Numbered from the stretch's first letter, positions 42,188 to 51,308 are shown. The stretch is DNA of 54,611 nucleotides from Bacteroides sp. (GCA_036351255.1 JAZBOS010000031.1:1-54611), one strand, 5' to 3'. The notes: generated by a model from the letters alone, not told the origin. Made by a program: numbers and translations.

Positions 42188-42907
42188 ATGAAAACCTTGT
42201 ACCGACGTCCGGTGATCCTGCTATTTGCGGTCATTGGATTTTTCGCAATGAGTATAAACAGTTGCGAGCAACTGCTGAGTGTTCCCATGAGTGAGGCGGA
42301 AGTTGCCAGCGGTTTGCGTGAAGCCCTGACCATAGGGGCTGTCAATGCAGTTCTTGCCACCAACAAGGAGAACGGTTATTTTGGCAACAATGCCATCAAG
42401 ATCCCTTTTCCTCCCGAGGCAGCGGGAGCAATGCAATACATGCAGAACTCGGCCCTGCTGAGGCCGCTGCTTAATGAATTCGTATTGCGCCTGAACCGTG
42501 CAGCTGAAAATGCGGCGGTTCACGCCAAGCCCATTTTTACGAATGCCATCCGCGACATTAGCATTCAGGATGCCTGGGGCATCTTGCGTGGGGGGCAAAA
42601 CGCCGCCACCAATTACCTGCACGATAGGACTTACTCGCAACTCTACAATGCCTTTAAACCCGATATCATCAGTTCGCTAAATAATGTGGGCGCCCAGTCG
42701 GCATGGCAGGAACTGACCACTGCCTACAACACCATTGCCACCCTTTCGCCAAATCTTAACAACGTCAATACTGACCTGGCCGATTATGCCACCAACAAGG
42801 CCCTCGATGGTCTCTTTCACCTATTGGCTGAAGAAGAAGCCAAGATCAGGCGTGACCCGGCAGCACGGGTCACCGAGTTGCTGAAAAGGGTTTTTGCACA
42901 ACAGTAG
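42188..42907 (+). CDS. DUF4197 exported protein
   Basis: A 239-residue protein with an N-terminal signal sequence (RRPVILLFAVIGFFAMSINSC) whose cysteine at about residue 26 could be a lipid anchor, although SINSC is a weak lipobox. The mature protein is all helical and matches DUF4197: SEAEVASGLREALTIGAVNAV, then FGNNAIKIPFPPE, then DAWGILRGGQNAATNYL. Its function is unknown. It stands alone with a promoter at 42131 and a bidirectional terminator at 42913. It stops with TAG. Confidence 0.85.
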   Translation: MKTLYRRPVILLFAVIGFFAMSINSCEQLLSVPMSEAEVASGLREALTIGAVNAVLATNKENGYFGNNAIKIPFPPEAAGAMQYMQNSALLRPLLNEFVLRLNRAAENAAVHAKPIFTNAIRDISIQDAWGILRGGQNAATNYLHDRTYSQLYNAFKPDIISSLNNVGAQSAWQELTTAYNTIATLSPNLNNVNTDLADYATNKALDGLFHLLAEEEAKIRRDPAARVTELLKRVFAQQ

Positions 42908-42912
42908 CGGGC

Positions 42913-42949
42913 AAAAAAAAGGCCGGGAGAAAACCCGGCCATTTTTTTT
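42913..42949. terminator. Bidirectional terminator after DUF4197 gene
   Basis: GGCCGGG/CCCGGCC stem, loop AGAAAA, flanked by eight As and eight Ts. It is shared with the minus-strand dihydroorotate-dehydrogenase-like gene. Confidence 0.9.
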
Positions 42950-42972
42950 AGAATTTTTCACTTTTCTGTTCA

Positions 42973-43959
42973 TCAGTCTATTCCAGCGAAGTGCTTCATA
43001 AACTGCACGCGCTGATAGGCGCCCGGGTGGTCACCCTTCTTGAAGCTCATCTTCCCGTCAAAGTCGCTGATCTTACTGAAGTTGTTCTTCGCCATCCATT
43101 CCCTGACTTCCTCATTGATGCGTTCGATTTGCCCGAAGCCGTTTTTGTATAGGGTAGAACACACCTGGACGGCTTTAGCACCCGCAAGCAATTGTTTGAT
43201 GACCCCTTTGCCATCGTGCACGCCTGTAGAGGCACAAAGGTCAGTCTGAACGCGGCCTGCCAGGATGCCAATCCAGCGCAGGGAGGTAGTAATTTCCTCG
43301 GGGGTGCTGTAAATATTTCCTGCGCCCATCCTCATCTTTTCAATATCAATATCGGGATTGAAGAAACGATTGAACAGCACGATGCCCTTCACCCCAGTCC
43401 ATGAGAGTTTATTCACCAGGTTTCCCAGTCCAGAAAAATGGGATGAGATTTTCAGGGCCAGGGGGATTTTGATCTCTTTCTTGACTTTCTCAACAATGTC
43501 GAAGTACAGTTTCTCGTATTGACTACCTTCCAAATCCACATCGGATGGGATAACAAAAACGTTCAATTCGAGGGCATCGGCACCAGCTTCTTCAATATTT
43601 TTGGCAAAGCTGGTCCATTCCTCAGCACTTACACAGTTGATGCTTGCAATGACCGGGATGGTGATGGCTTTTTTGGCCTCCCGGATCAGGTTGAGATACT
43701 CATCGAGGGCGTGGGTACGGGCATAGTTCCTGATGTAGTCGTCGGCCTCGGTGTAAGCGCTCACCATATCATCATAGGAGAATACCTTGCGGATCTCATA
43801 TTTGATCTGTTCCTCGAAAAGCGATTTGAGCACCACGGCTCCGGCCCCTCGGGCCTCAATTTCCTTCAGGTTTTCGATGCTGCGTGTCAGGCCTGAGCTG
43901 CCTGCAATGACCGGGCTGCGCAGCGTAAGGCCCATGTAAGTGGTGGATAAATCGATCAT
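42973..43959 (-). CDS. Dihydroorotate dehydrogenase-like flavoprotein
   Basis: A 328-residue TIM-barrel FMN enzyme of the DHOD-like family. Seen: MIDLSTTYMGLTLRSPVIAG at the N-terminus, GAGAVVLKSLFEEQI, VIASINCVSAEEW, GADALELNVF, the lysine in LALKIS, and GAKAVQVCSTLYKNG near the FMN phosphate site. The catalytic base position is not obvious, and the family differs from PyrD, so the substrate may not be dihydroorotate. The start was chosen at ATG 43959: the open frame extends to a TTG at 44007, but that codon sits in a TAAATTTG promoter element. Confidence 0.82.
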   Translation of the reverse strand: MIDLSTTYMGLTLRSPVIAGSSGLTRSIENLKEIEARGAGAVVLKSLFEEQIKYEIRKVFSYDDMVSAYTEADDYIRNYARTHALDEYLNLIREAKKAITIPVIASINCVSAEEWTSFAKNIEEAGADALELNVFVIPSDVDLEGSQYEKLYFDIVEKVKKEIKIPLALKISSHFSGLGNLVNKLSWTGVKGIVLFNRFFNPDIDIEKMRMGAGNIYSTPEEITTSLRWIGILAGRVQTDLCASTGVHDGKGVIKQLLAGAKAVQVCSTLYKNGFGQIERINEEVREWMAKNNFSKISDFDGKMSFKKGDHPGAYQRVQFMKHFAGID

Positions 43960-44004
43960 ATTCGATGCATTTGGGTAAGTGATTGTTTCCGGAATTACAA
44001 CCGA

Positions 44005-44012
44005 CAAATTTA
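44005..44012 (-). promoter_or_regulatory. Promoter -7 element TAAATTTG for DHOD-like gene
   Basis: TAAATTTG on the minus strand, 45 bases before the ATG at 43959. It rules out the TTG at 44007 as start. Confidence 0.55.
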
Positions 44013-44117
44013 AAGAACCATTTTCAAAAACCTAAACAAACCCGAGGAATTATTTGTCTTTTTGCGCAAGAGACTTCCCTGCAGCGTTTTGTTCTCGGCA
44101 AACCGCCCCGAATGCAT

Positions 44118-44125
44118 TATATTTG
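44118..44125 (+). promoter_or_regulatory. Promoter -7 element TATATTTG for nucleoside kinase gene
   Basis: TATATTTG, 63 bases before the ATG at 44189. The open frame that extends upstream to 44054 runs through it. Confidence 0.5.
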
Positions 44126-44188
44126 TATGCGGTTTTTTCGGGGAATTTCTCTTTAAAAGCCAATCGGACATTAATTGTTTTCCCTCAT

Positions 44189-45712
44189 ATGACACAAGCT
44201 GAAACACAGGTCCATACCCTTCCCGGATATTTCAAACTCTCGTTTCGCAACCTGATGGAACCCTTGCTGGTGCTGTTCAATGTGGCTGTATCAGAAACCC
44301 TGAAGGAAGAACCTTATTACATTGCCTACAGTATTCCGGGTGGTGTTTACGGGTATTTCAAACATTACTCCCCTTCCGATGAAGACCTGCTTCAGATCAA
44401 AGCCAGGATACACTGCTTGATCAGGGAAAAGGTAATTTTCACGCAGGAAATGCTGCCCTCTGAAAAGATCTATCATTATTTTAAAGCGAACCATCGCCCC
44501 GATATCACTCATCTGCTTGAGTCGAGGGGAAGCTATCCTGACGCGATGGAGGGCCTTCGCCTTGCACACATCAACGGCATGGGCGAACTATACGTAAACC
44601 AGGTAAGGGAGAATTATGACAAGCTGGAAGATTTCAGGCTGTTTCGCTTCAAGGATGGGTTCTTCCTGGTGGCTGATCCCGATTTCTTCGACCGTGTGAT
44701 GCCCCAGAAACTGGATCATAGCAAATACTTCAGGCGCTTTGATGAAACCGAGGAGGCCATGATGCAGCTGGGCATTTCAAGCGTGGCAGAGCTGAACGAT
44801 GTGATTGGACGCAGGGAGCTTTCGGAATTCATTAAAATTGCTGAAGTTTATCAGGCCAGGCGTATTTCGCGTATTGCCGACAACATCGTCTCCCATCCCC
44901 TGAAGCCACGTGTCATTTTCCTGGCAGGGCCCACTTCTTCGGGGAAAACAACATCTGCCAACCGATTAGCCATTGAATTGAAGGTCCTTGGAAAAAGTGT
45001 CCTGATCCTTTCACTCGACAATTATTACCTGCCACATGCTGCCATTCCGGATGACCCGGTGACGGGCATCAAGAATTTCGAGCTCATCACCGCGCTCGAC
45101 ACAACACTTTTCCGGCAAAACATCAATGACCTGATCGCAGGCGAACCGGTAAATTTGCCCAGGTATCTGTTTGATGGCAAGGGCGCAGTAGCAGAAACGG
45201 AATCCACAGTGATTGGCCCCGACACTTATGTGATCGTGGAGGGAATCCACGGACAAAACCCCCAACTGTGGAAGGACGTAATGGATTTGGAATCCTACCG
45301 TTTGTATGTTTCGGCGCTGAGCACGCTGAACATTCACGATCATTTGCCCTTTTCCACCTCCGACCATCGCTTGCTGCGCCGCCTGGTGCGCGACCACCTC
45401 TTCAGGGGCTATGACTTCAATGAAACCATCAAGCGCTGGCCTGATGTGATGCAAAATGAATACAAAAGCATTTTCCCTTTTCAGGAAAGCGCCCATGCCA
45501 TTTTCAACTCAGCCTTGATCTATGAGATTGCGGTTTTTTCTCATTATGCCCCCGCCATCCTCAAGGCCGATAAGGCTGAAAATGATCAGATCCGTGAGGA
45601 GGTATTGCGCCTGAACCGACTTTTATCGCTTTTCAGGCCCATTGACCCCGGCGACATACCCCCCACTTCCATTTTGCGGGAATTCATCGGGGGCAGCAGC
45701 TTCAAGTATTAA
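44189..45712 (+). CDS. Nucleoside (uridine) kinase-like P-loop protein
   Basis: A 507-residue protein. Residues 20-235 resemble the threonyl-tRNA-synthetase second-additional-domain region (EEPYYIAYSIPGGVYG; LVADPDFFDRVMPQKLDH). Residues 250-460 form a uridine-kinase-like P-loop domain with Walker A GPTSSGKTTSANR (about 252-264), LSLDNYYLP, and VIVEGIHGQNP. It would phosphorylate uridine, cytidine or a related nucleoside. Bacteroidota nucleoside kinases usually have about 50 further N-terminal residues forming a TGS domain; here these are missing, and the promoter at 44118 leaves no room for them. It is followed after 23 bases by a small conserved gene. Confidence 0.82.
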   Translation: MTQAETQVHTLPGYFKLSFRNLMEPLLVLFNVAVSETLKEEPYYIAYSIPGGVYGYFKHYSPSDEDLLQIKARIHCLIREKVIFTQEMLPSEKIYHYFKANHRPDITHLLESRGSYPDAMEGLRLAHINGMGELYVNQVRENYDKLEDFRLFRFKDGFFLVADPDFFDRVMPQKLDHSKYFRRFDETEEAMMQLGISSVAELNDVIGRRELSEFIKIAEVYQARRISRIADNIVSHPLKPRVIFLAGPTSSGKTTSANRLAIELKVLGKSVLILSLDNYYLPHAAIPDDPVTGIKNFELITALDTTLFRQNINDLIAGEPVNLPRYLFDGKGAVAETESTVIGPDTYVIVEGIHGQNPQLWKDVMDLESYRLYVSALSTLNIHDHLPFSTSDHRLLRRLVRDHLFRGYDFNETIKRWPDVMQNEYKSIFPFQESAHAIFNSALIYEIAVFSHYAPAILKADKAENDQIREEVLRLNRLLSLFRPIDPGDIPPTSILREFIGGSSFKY

Positions 45713-45735
45713 CCCTTACGAATAATTGCCATCCT

Positions 45736-46293
45736 ATGGAACAAGATCTTTTTGCAATAGGTGCCAAAGTGGAACATCCGCAATTTGGCACCGGTGTGAT
45801 TACCAATGCTAACCTCACCACCCTTACGGTGTTTTTCATGAACCGCGGCGACAAGGAAATTGCCCGCAGCTTCCAGGGCTTTAAGCTGGTGGAGCCCTCC
45901 AAGGCCACTGAGCAGGGGAGTGGTGGACCTGCCATCAGCCTAGCTGACCTGGAAAAAGTATTTACCTCGGTCTTGCGACGCTACGTCGATTTCCCCGAAA
46001 CGGTGGAGATGGGCGACCGCTGGAAAAAAGGCACCCTGATCCTTAAGCCGGGATCAGCCGAACTGAAGCCCAAGGAAATTCCCATTGACAATTTTTTTCA
46101 TAAGATTGTGCTTGTGCGCGACCGTCTGCGGGTACTCGAACAGCGGATCAACAGCAACGAAAAACTTGAAGATGAGGAAAAGGTGAACCTGCAGCAATAC
46201 ATCACCCGTATCTATGGCTCAATGACAACCTTCAACGTGCTCTTTAAGCACAAGGAGCAATATTTCGTGGGTGACAGGGGAACAGAAGAATAG
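45736..46293 (+). CDS. Conserved protein with UvrD-tudor-like N-terminal domain
   Basis: A 185-residue cytosolic protein. Residues 8-52 (IGAKVEHPQFGTGVITNAN and then TVFFMNRGDKEIARSF) look like the small barrel at the C-terminus of UvrD/PcrA helicases, which contacts RNA polymerase. The middle is rich in charged residues, and the C-terminus (about 115-175) is helical, with a coiled-coil-like RDRLRVLEQRINSNEK. I do not know a named function. It lies 23 bases after the nucleoside kinase gene and is probably in its operon. It stops with TAG, 3 bases from the convergent nitroreductase end. Confidence 0.65.
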   Translation: MEQDLFAIGAKVEHPQFGTGVITNANLTTLTVFFMNRGDKEIARSFQGFKLVEPSKATEQGSGGPAISLADLEKVFTSVLRRYVDFPETVEMGDRWKKGTLILKPGSAELKPKEIPIDNFFHKIVLVRDRLRVLEQRINSNEKLEDEEKVNLQQYITRIYGSMTTFNVLFKHKEQYFVGDRGTEE

Positions 46294-46296
46294 CAC

Positions 46297-47058
46297 CTAT
46301 TCTTCGTTATTCATAAAGCCCTGATCGGTAATGGCATCGAGGAATACCTTGCTGAAATGCAGGTTGTCCTTTTTGCTGTAACGCTTGTAAGCGAAGATTT
46401 GGGCCAGGTTATCCAGTTTATTTTCCCGGATGAGCTGGGCTGTTTCTGGAAGATTCTCCTTCTCATGGTAAATGCGGTCGATATCTTCGGCTGAATAATC
46501 CTTATAGGTTTCATAATGCACGATCCCTTCAGCGGGAAGCCTGTCGGCCTGCTGAGGATCTTCCTTCGGATAGCCTACCACCACTGTTGTAATAGGCACC
46601 ACCCCCTCAGGCAAATTAAAAAACTCAATCAGCTTATCGGCTTGATAGGTCGTTGTGCCAAGGTAGCAAATCCCCAGCCCGAAGGATTCGGCTGCGGCAC
46701 ATGCATTTTGGGCCACCAACAGGGCATCGATGGCTGCCGTAAAGAACGACAGGAAATTGTCGTAACCCGGTTCTGCCTCACGCTGACGACACCATTTGTT
46801 GAACCGGTTGAAGTCGGCGCAAAAGGTCAGTAATACAGGGGCCTGCTCTACCATTTTCTGTCCGAAATGTAACTTGCACAATTCCTTGCGTTTCTCCTCA
46901 TCGCGGGTGACGATTACGCTGTAGACCTGCATATTGCCCGTAGTGGAAGCGCGGAAGCCTGCCTCAAGGACCTGGTTAAGGATGCTCTCGTCAATGGGAT
47001 CACTTTTGTAATTCCGTATGGTTTTATGGGAAAGAAGTGTTCTCAGGGTATGATTCAT
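46297..47058 (-). CDS. NfsA-like flavin nitroreductase
   Basis: A 253-residue FMN oxidoreductase of the NfsA/Frp branch of the nitroreductase family. Features: SHKTIRNYKSDPID at the start (the arginine binds FMN phosphate), RASTTGNMQVYSVI (FMN contact), FGLGICYLGTT, and VVGYPKEDP, followed by a C-terminal arm (LAQIFAYKRYSKKDN) that contacts the other subunit or NADPH. It would reduce nitro compounds, quinones or flavins. An inverted repeat, CCGTAA-AA-TTACGG, at 47076-47089 overlaps the likely promoter. It stops with TAG, 3 bases from the preceding convergent gene. Confidence 0.87.
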   Translation of the reverse strand: MNHTLRTLLSHKTIRNYKSDPIDESILNQVLEAGFRASTTGNMQVYSVIVTRDEEKRKELCKLHFGQKMVEQAPVLLTFCADFNRFNKWCRQREAEPGYDNFLSFFTAAIDALLVAQNACAAAESFGLGICYLGTTTYQADKLIEFFNLPEGVVPITTVVVGYPKEDPQQADRLPAEGIVHYETYKDYSAEDIDRIYHEKENLPETAQLIRENKLDNLAQIFAYKRYSKKDNLHFSKVFLDAITDQGFMNNEE

Positions 47059-47075
47059 GGCATTGGTGTTTTGGG

Positions 47076-47089
47076 CCGTAAAATTACGG
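47076..47089 (-). promoter_or_regulatory. Inverted repeat over the nitroreductase promoter
   Basis: CCGTAA and TTACGG separated by two bases. On the minus strand it contains TAATTTTA, one base off the TAnnTTTG element, 19 bases before the ATG. It is a possible repressor site. Confidence 0.35.
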
Positions 47090-47136
47090 TTTTATGCCGG
47101 GCTGCCCAAATGACAAGCTGGTGTTTTTAAGAAAAA

Positions 47137-48579
47137 TCAGGCTGAGGTGACTGGATTTTTGCTGTTTTCTCTTGAATAAAATGCATCGAGCGAAACAAGC
47201 ATAGCCATCATCCCCCAGAAGGGCACCGAGGCCTTATCGGTATCCAGAAAATTGTTGAGCACCCCGTGGGAAAAGTAAGTAATGAACCCCAGGGTAATAC
47301 CCAGGGCCATCAACCGCATTTCCCGGGTAGGCGCTTTTTTCCAGAGGTCAACCCCTGTTTTGATCACCAGCAAAGCGAGGGTCAAAAACAGCAGCATGCC
47401 AGGCAGGCCGCTTTCGGCAAGCGGCCCGATGTATTCGCTGTGGGCATTGCCCAGATCGCCAAAGTTGGTGGTGATGATGGTAAAATCTTCCGAGCGCTGA
47501 AAGGGCGCATACACAAACTGATAGGTCCCAGGCCCCCAACCCACAACAGGGCGCTCTTCGAACATACGGAAAGCCGAACGCCAGCGGTTTATTCGTTCGA
47601 GGTTGGAAGCATCGGAGGAAATATTGGAAATGGAGCGTATGTGTTCGGTGAAGTTACCGGATGATTCCTGGGTGTTGCGTTCAAGCTGCATAATGATCTG
47701 CGTCTGAAAGGTAAATACCGTGGCAAGCAGGAGGATTACACCGGCAAGGATAAAGCGGAAAGGAATCTTCAGCCCCAGGATGACGAGTCCACCGGCGGCA
47801 ATCATCAAGCTCAGCCAGGCAGCACGGCTGTAGCTGAAAAGGATGCCCATACAAAAAACCAGGAAAAACAATACTGCGCCAGTTCTGCGCAAAGGGCTGA
47901 AGCCCTTGTTAAAAGCCATAACTAGAAAAAAAGGCGCCACAAGGGCGAGCGTAGAGGAGTAATTGGTATGGTCGTTGAAAAAGGGGTCAACAATCCAGGT
48001 GCCCACCATACGTTCAAAGCCAAAAGCCGAATGCTTCACGGTGATGACGATGACCACGAGAGCCAGGGCCGCTCCGAAATACCAAAGGAAACGCTTATAT
48101 TTCTTGTAATCTTTGAACAACAGGATGGCAAGAAAATAAAAGGTGACCACAAACCAAAGGCGTGAAGCGAAATATTTAAAGGAAACGAGGGGTAGTTCGC
48201 TCGTCACCGAGGTCAGGAACATCCAAACCAGGTTAAGTGTCAGTACGATTGTAATGGGATGTCGCAGCACCCTACGGTCGTAGACAGGCTCATGAATCAT
48301 CCGGAGAAAGAATAGCAGCATTGCAGCCACAATGAGTGGCTCAGTAGGCATATTGATGGTGATACCGAAATGTTCAAATTCATACTTGAACGTAAACGGC
48401 GTAAGCAATACGATGAACAACAGCAGTTTATCGAGGGAAAAGAAAAGCAGCAGCATGATGGCTATTGCGACGGGAATGGCAGTTAGCCAGTAAAACCCGT
48501 TGACCATCAGGACAATATTCAGCACTGTAAACCACAGGCCGAAGCGGTAAAGCATTTTTTGCTTCTTCTCCTGCTCCAC
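47137..48579 (-). CDS. O-antigen ligase/polymerase family membrane protein
   Basis: A 480-residue inner-membrane protein with about twelve helices and one large periplasmic loop (about 300-380). The loop contains the PVVGWGPGTYQFV motif and the NAHSEYIGPLAESGLPGMLLF motif that mark Wzy/WaaL-type (O-antigen ligase, RfaL-like) proteins. It would polymerise or ligate lipid-linked glycan units on the periplasmic side. It follows the Wzz-like gene after a single base, and the flippase gene precedes that, so the three form a glycan export set. No glycosyltransferase genes are beside it. Confidence 0.87.
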   Translation of the reverse strand: MEQEKKQKMLYRFGLWFTVLNIVLMVNGFYWLTAIPVAIAIMLLLFFSLDKLLLFIVLLTPFTFKYEFEHFGITINMPTEPLIVAAMLLFFLRMIHEPVYDRRVLRHPITIVLTLNLVWMFLTSVTSELPLVSFKYFASRLWFVVTFYFLAILLFKDYKKYKRFLWYFGAALALVVIVITVKHSAFGFERMVGTWIVDPFFNDHTNYSSTLALVAPFFLVMAFNKGFSPLRRTGAVLFFLVFCMGILFSYSRAAWLSLMIAAGGLVILGLKIPFRFILAGVILLLATVFTFQTQIIMQLERNTQESSGNFTEHIRSISNISSDASNLERINRWRSAFRMFEERPVVGWGPGTYQFVYAPFQRSEDFTIITTNFGDLGNAHSEYIGPLAESGLPGMLLFLTLALLVIKTGVDLWKKAPTREMRLMALGITLGFITYFSHGVLNNFLDTDKASVPFWGMMAMLVSLDAFYSRENSKNPVTSA

Positions 48580-48580
48580 G

Positions 48581-49627
48581 TTATTCAGATTTTTTCCTGG
48601 TGGTTTGTTTTTCGGTAATGATACCTTTCGACACGAGGTTTTCGTAAACCATCAGGCTAATGACCCCCATAAACACTGCCCCGAAAGCCGAAAGGAAAAC
48701 AATGAGCCAGCGGGTTGGATAGACTTTCCGCTCAGCTTCAAAGGCAGGGTCCAGAATAAATTTGAAGTTCAGGAAGTTGTCAAGATCGGTTTTTGCTTCC
48801 TGCATGCGGCGCTGCAAAGCTACGAGGTTACTGCTGATGGCCTGCAGATTTGTTGAAAGGAAAAGGTAGGCGCCACCCCCTTCACTAAGTGCATCGAGGC
48901 GTTCTTCGATGGCCCTGACACCCCGCTGGTTGCCGGTGGAAAGATCAATGGCCAATTGCTGGGTAAGCATGGCCGACTGTCCTTCGAAGTCGTATACCCC
49001 ACCTTGCATCACCTTTCGCAAGGAATCTTCGGTCATACGCAAATCTTCAAGTTGTTCCTCATAGTTGCTGCGGGCGACCTCATAGGCCTGGAGGGAGCGC
49101 TGATAACGCATCTCGTTCTGAACCGAATCGGCAAGCGCTGCGATGGCATTGGCAATGTCGGCAGCCATCACCGGGTCTTTATCTCGAACGGAGACTTCCA
49201 CTGCACCAAATTGGGTGCGCCGCGAGGAGATATTTTCGGAATAGGTCCTGATAAGGCGGGTGCGCCTGAATTGCTCATCGGGGCTGATGCCATAATGGTC
49301 CATCAGGTTAAATCGTTCGGCTACCCGGTCGCGAATGGCCACTGACCCGAGCACCTGCAGCAGCCTTTCGGCATCATCCACACCCCCGTATTGCAGGAAG
49401 TCCTGACCGTATGCTCCGGGTCCTCCCAAAACCGCACGGGAGATACTGGAGGTGGATGTGGGGAACATGGTTACTGTTGACTCATACATCGGGGTGATGA
49501 AACGTGGGCCTGAGAAGATGGCCCCGGCAAATGCAGCCAAAAAACCAATGATTGCCAAATGCTTCCACCAGCGGATGATGAAAAGGAAAACATTGGTTGA
49601 ATCAAAATCCTTCTTGCTTTGGTCCAT
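48581..49627 (-). CDS. Wzz/GumC-type chain-length determinant
   Basis: A 348-residue inner-membrane protein with helices near both ends (about 20-42, KHLAIIGFLAAFAGAIFSG; about 305-330, RWLIVFLSAFGAVFMGVISLM). The long periplasmic part in between is helical, with a coiled coil about 170-280 (SYEVARSNYEEQLEDLRM is similar in type). The first periplasmic strand ITPMYESTVTMFPTS is the Wzz domain. There is no cytosolic BY-kinase domain. It would set the length of the polymer made by the neighbouring ligase/polymerase. One base separates it from the downstream gene. Its promoter TATCTTTG is at 49692-49699. Confidence 0.85.
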   Translation of the reverse strand: MDQSKKDFDSTNVFLFIIRWWKHLAIIGFLAAFAGAIFSGPRFITPMYESTVTMFPTSTSSISRAVLGGPGAYGQDFLQYGGVDDAERLLQVLGSVAIRDRVAERFNLMDHYGISPDEQFRRTRLIRTYSENISSRRTQFGAVEVSVRDKDPVMAADIANAIAALADSVQNEMRYQRSLQAYEVARSNYEEQLEDLRMTEDSLRKVMQGGVYDFEGQSAMLTQQLAIDLSTGNQRGVRAIEERLDALSEGGGAYLFLSTNLQAISSNLVALQRRMQEAKTDLDNFLNFKFILDPAFEAERKVYPTRWLIVFLSAFGAVFMGVISLMVYENLVSKGIITEKQTTRKKSE

Positions 49628-49691
49628 TAGAATGTTGTTTGGGTCTGTTTAATAAAAAAACGAAAGGCAGGGAGATTTATTTATGCCCCGC

Positions 49692-49699
49692 CAAAGATA
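49692..49699 (-). promoter_or_regulatory. Promoter -7 element TATCTTTG for Wzz-Wzy genes
   Basis: TATCTTTG on the minus strand, 64 bases before the ATG at 49627. It lies downstream of the flippase gene, so the pair may be transcribed apart from it. Confidence 0.5.
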
Positions 49700-49733
49700 A
49701 ATAAAAATGTAGTTTTTATCCGTTCGAAACCAG

Positions 49734-51236
49734 TCACCCTTTTTGCTGGGCCTCTGGCGGTTCACCATAACGCATGATACTGACAAATTGGCCTATGCGG
49801 AAAAACCTGATAGCCATTGCCAGCAGCAAACTGGCCCCTCCCATGATGACCAGATTGATGATCCAGGAAAATGGCAACTTCTGGCTAATCAGCCCTATGA
49901 CCAGCGCACCAATAATCAGGGTAAGCAGGCGCCCGATAAACGATACGTTGGGTTTCATTTTGAAGATCCTAAAAACAATGATTACTTGGGCCATTGCGAC
50001 CAGGCTTTGGGTTACCAGACTGGCAAAGGCCGATCCCACCGCCTGGTGCCTGGGAATCAGCAACAGGTTAAGGCCAACATTGATCACCATGCCCGAAAGG
50101 GAGATCAGATTAAGGGCTTTCAAGCTCCCATTGGCGGTTAGCAACGTCCCGAAAATATAATTGGTAGAGGTGCCGATAAAACAAAGCATCAACAGGGCAA
50201 AGATGCGACTCGAAGCTTCCATTCGGAAGGAAAAATCGAAGCTACTTTCACCGGAGTGAATGGGATAAAGCAGGTGCATGATCTCGCTTGAGTAAAGAAA
50301 AGATCCGATGGCAAGAATAACGGCAGGCGTGATTAACAGGGTAAATGCGAGCCTGACCATTCCCTGGACTTCCTGTTTATGTTTGATCATCCGTGAAAAG
50401 ATGGGGAGCAGAAGCACGGAGAACAGGAATGAGAACTGGTTTACGGCATCTAGCAAACGGTAGGCAGAGGCATAAATGCCGCTGTATTTGGCTCCTTCGG
50501 GCAACATACGCTCGAGCATGACACTGTCGACGCGGTTATAAAAGGTCATAAGCAGCCCCAGTAATGCAAATGGCAAGCTCCGCCGGATGATCATCAGCAT
50601 AAAGGGCGGATCCCAGGAAAGCTTGAATATCTTGGTGCCAGCCTTGCGCAGGACAATTATGAAAGTGATGCCGAAGGTTAGCAGATAGGAAAATGTCTGG
50701 GCGAAAACGAAATACTTGATCTTGAATTCATCAACCACATTGCCCCAAAGCAGCACCCCGACAATGATAATCATTAGCGTCCTGTCCAATACAGAAATCA
50801 GGCTGTCAGTGCGGAACAAATGCAACCCGCCCAGGTTTGAGCGCAGGTAAAGAATAAAGCTCAGCAAAAATTGGTTGAAGGCCAGCAGGCCCAGCATCAG
50901 CATTTGCTCACGGCTGTAACTGATAAAAAAGGCCCCACCAAAGGTAAAGATAAGGTAACCGGAAAATAGCAGCATTTTCAGCACAAAAATATTGGGCAGG
51001 TGTTTTCCAAGCAAATGGCTGTTTTGTGCAATGTTGCGGTTGTTGAAGTTGTTTATCCCGAAGTCGAGCAGAATGTTGAACAGGAAGGAAAAATTGAGGA
51101 TGGCAAAATAAAAGCCATATTCAGTGGCCCCCACAGTGTTTTGCACCGCACGGTCTATGCCCAGTATCCAAAAAGGCTTTATCAACAGGTTGAGTACCAG
51201 CAGTAAAACCAGGTTTTTTAAAAACTTTCGCTGCAT
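49734..51236 (-). CDS. Wzx-like oligosaccharide flippase
   Basis: A 500-residue protein with about fourteen membrane helices of the MOP/MATE-like polysaccharide flippase superfamily. The start RKFLKNLVLLLVLNLLIKPFWILGIDRAVQ and the YGFYFAILNFSFLFNILLDFGINNF region are typical of Wzx proteins. It would move lipid-linked repeat units from the cytosolic to the periplasmic leaflet. It has its own promoter (51301-51308), and the Wzz-Wzy pair follows after 106 bases on the same strand. The sugar makeup is unknown. Confidence 0.85.
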   Translation of the reverse strand: MQRKFLKNLVLLLVLNLLIKPFWILGIDRAVQNTVGATEYGFYFAILNFSFLFNILLDFGINNFNNRNIAQNSHLLGKHLPNIFVLKMLLFSGYLIFTFGGAFFISYSREQMLMLGLLAFNQFLLSFILYLRSNLGGLHLFRTDSLISVLDRTLMIIIVGVLLWGNVVDEFKIKYFVFAQTFSYLLTFGITFIIVLRKAGTKIFKLSWDPPFMLMIIRRSLPFALLGLLMTFYNRVDSVMLERMLPEGAKYSGIYASAYRLLDAVNQFSFLFSVLLLPIFSRMIKHKQEVQGMVRLAFTLLITPAVILAIGSFLYSSEIMHLLYPIHSGESSFDFSFRMEASSRIFALLMLCFIGTSTNYIFGTLLTANGSLKALNLISLSGMVINVGLNLLLIPRHQAVGSAFASLVTQSLVAMAQVIIVFRIFKMKPNVSFIGRLLTLIIGALVIGLISQKLPFSWIINLVIMGGASLLLAMAIRFFRIGQFVSIMRYGEPPEAQQKG

Positions 51237-51300
51237 GCGGTTAGGGCGATATCATTTACAGGGTTTCGTGATGTAAAAGCACGAATGAACTGAAATTTCC

Positions 51301-51308
51301 CAAAATTA
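51301..51308 (-). promoter_or_regulatory. Promoter -7 element TAATTTTG for flippase gene
   Basis: TAATTTTG followed by GG on the minus strand, 64 bases before the ATG at 51236. Confidence 0.55.
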
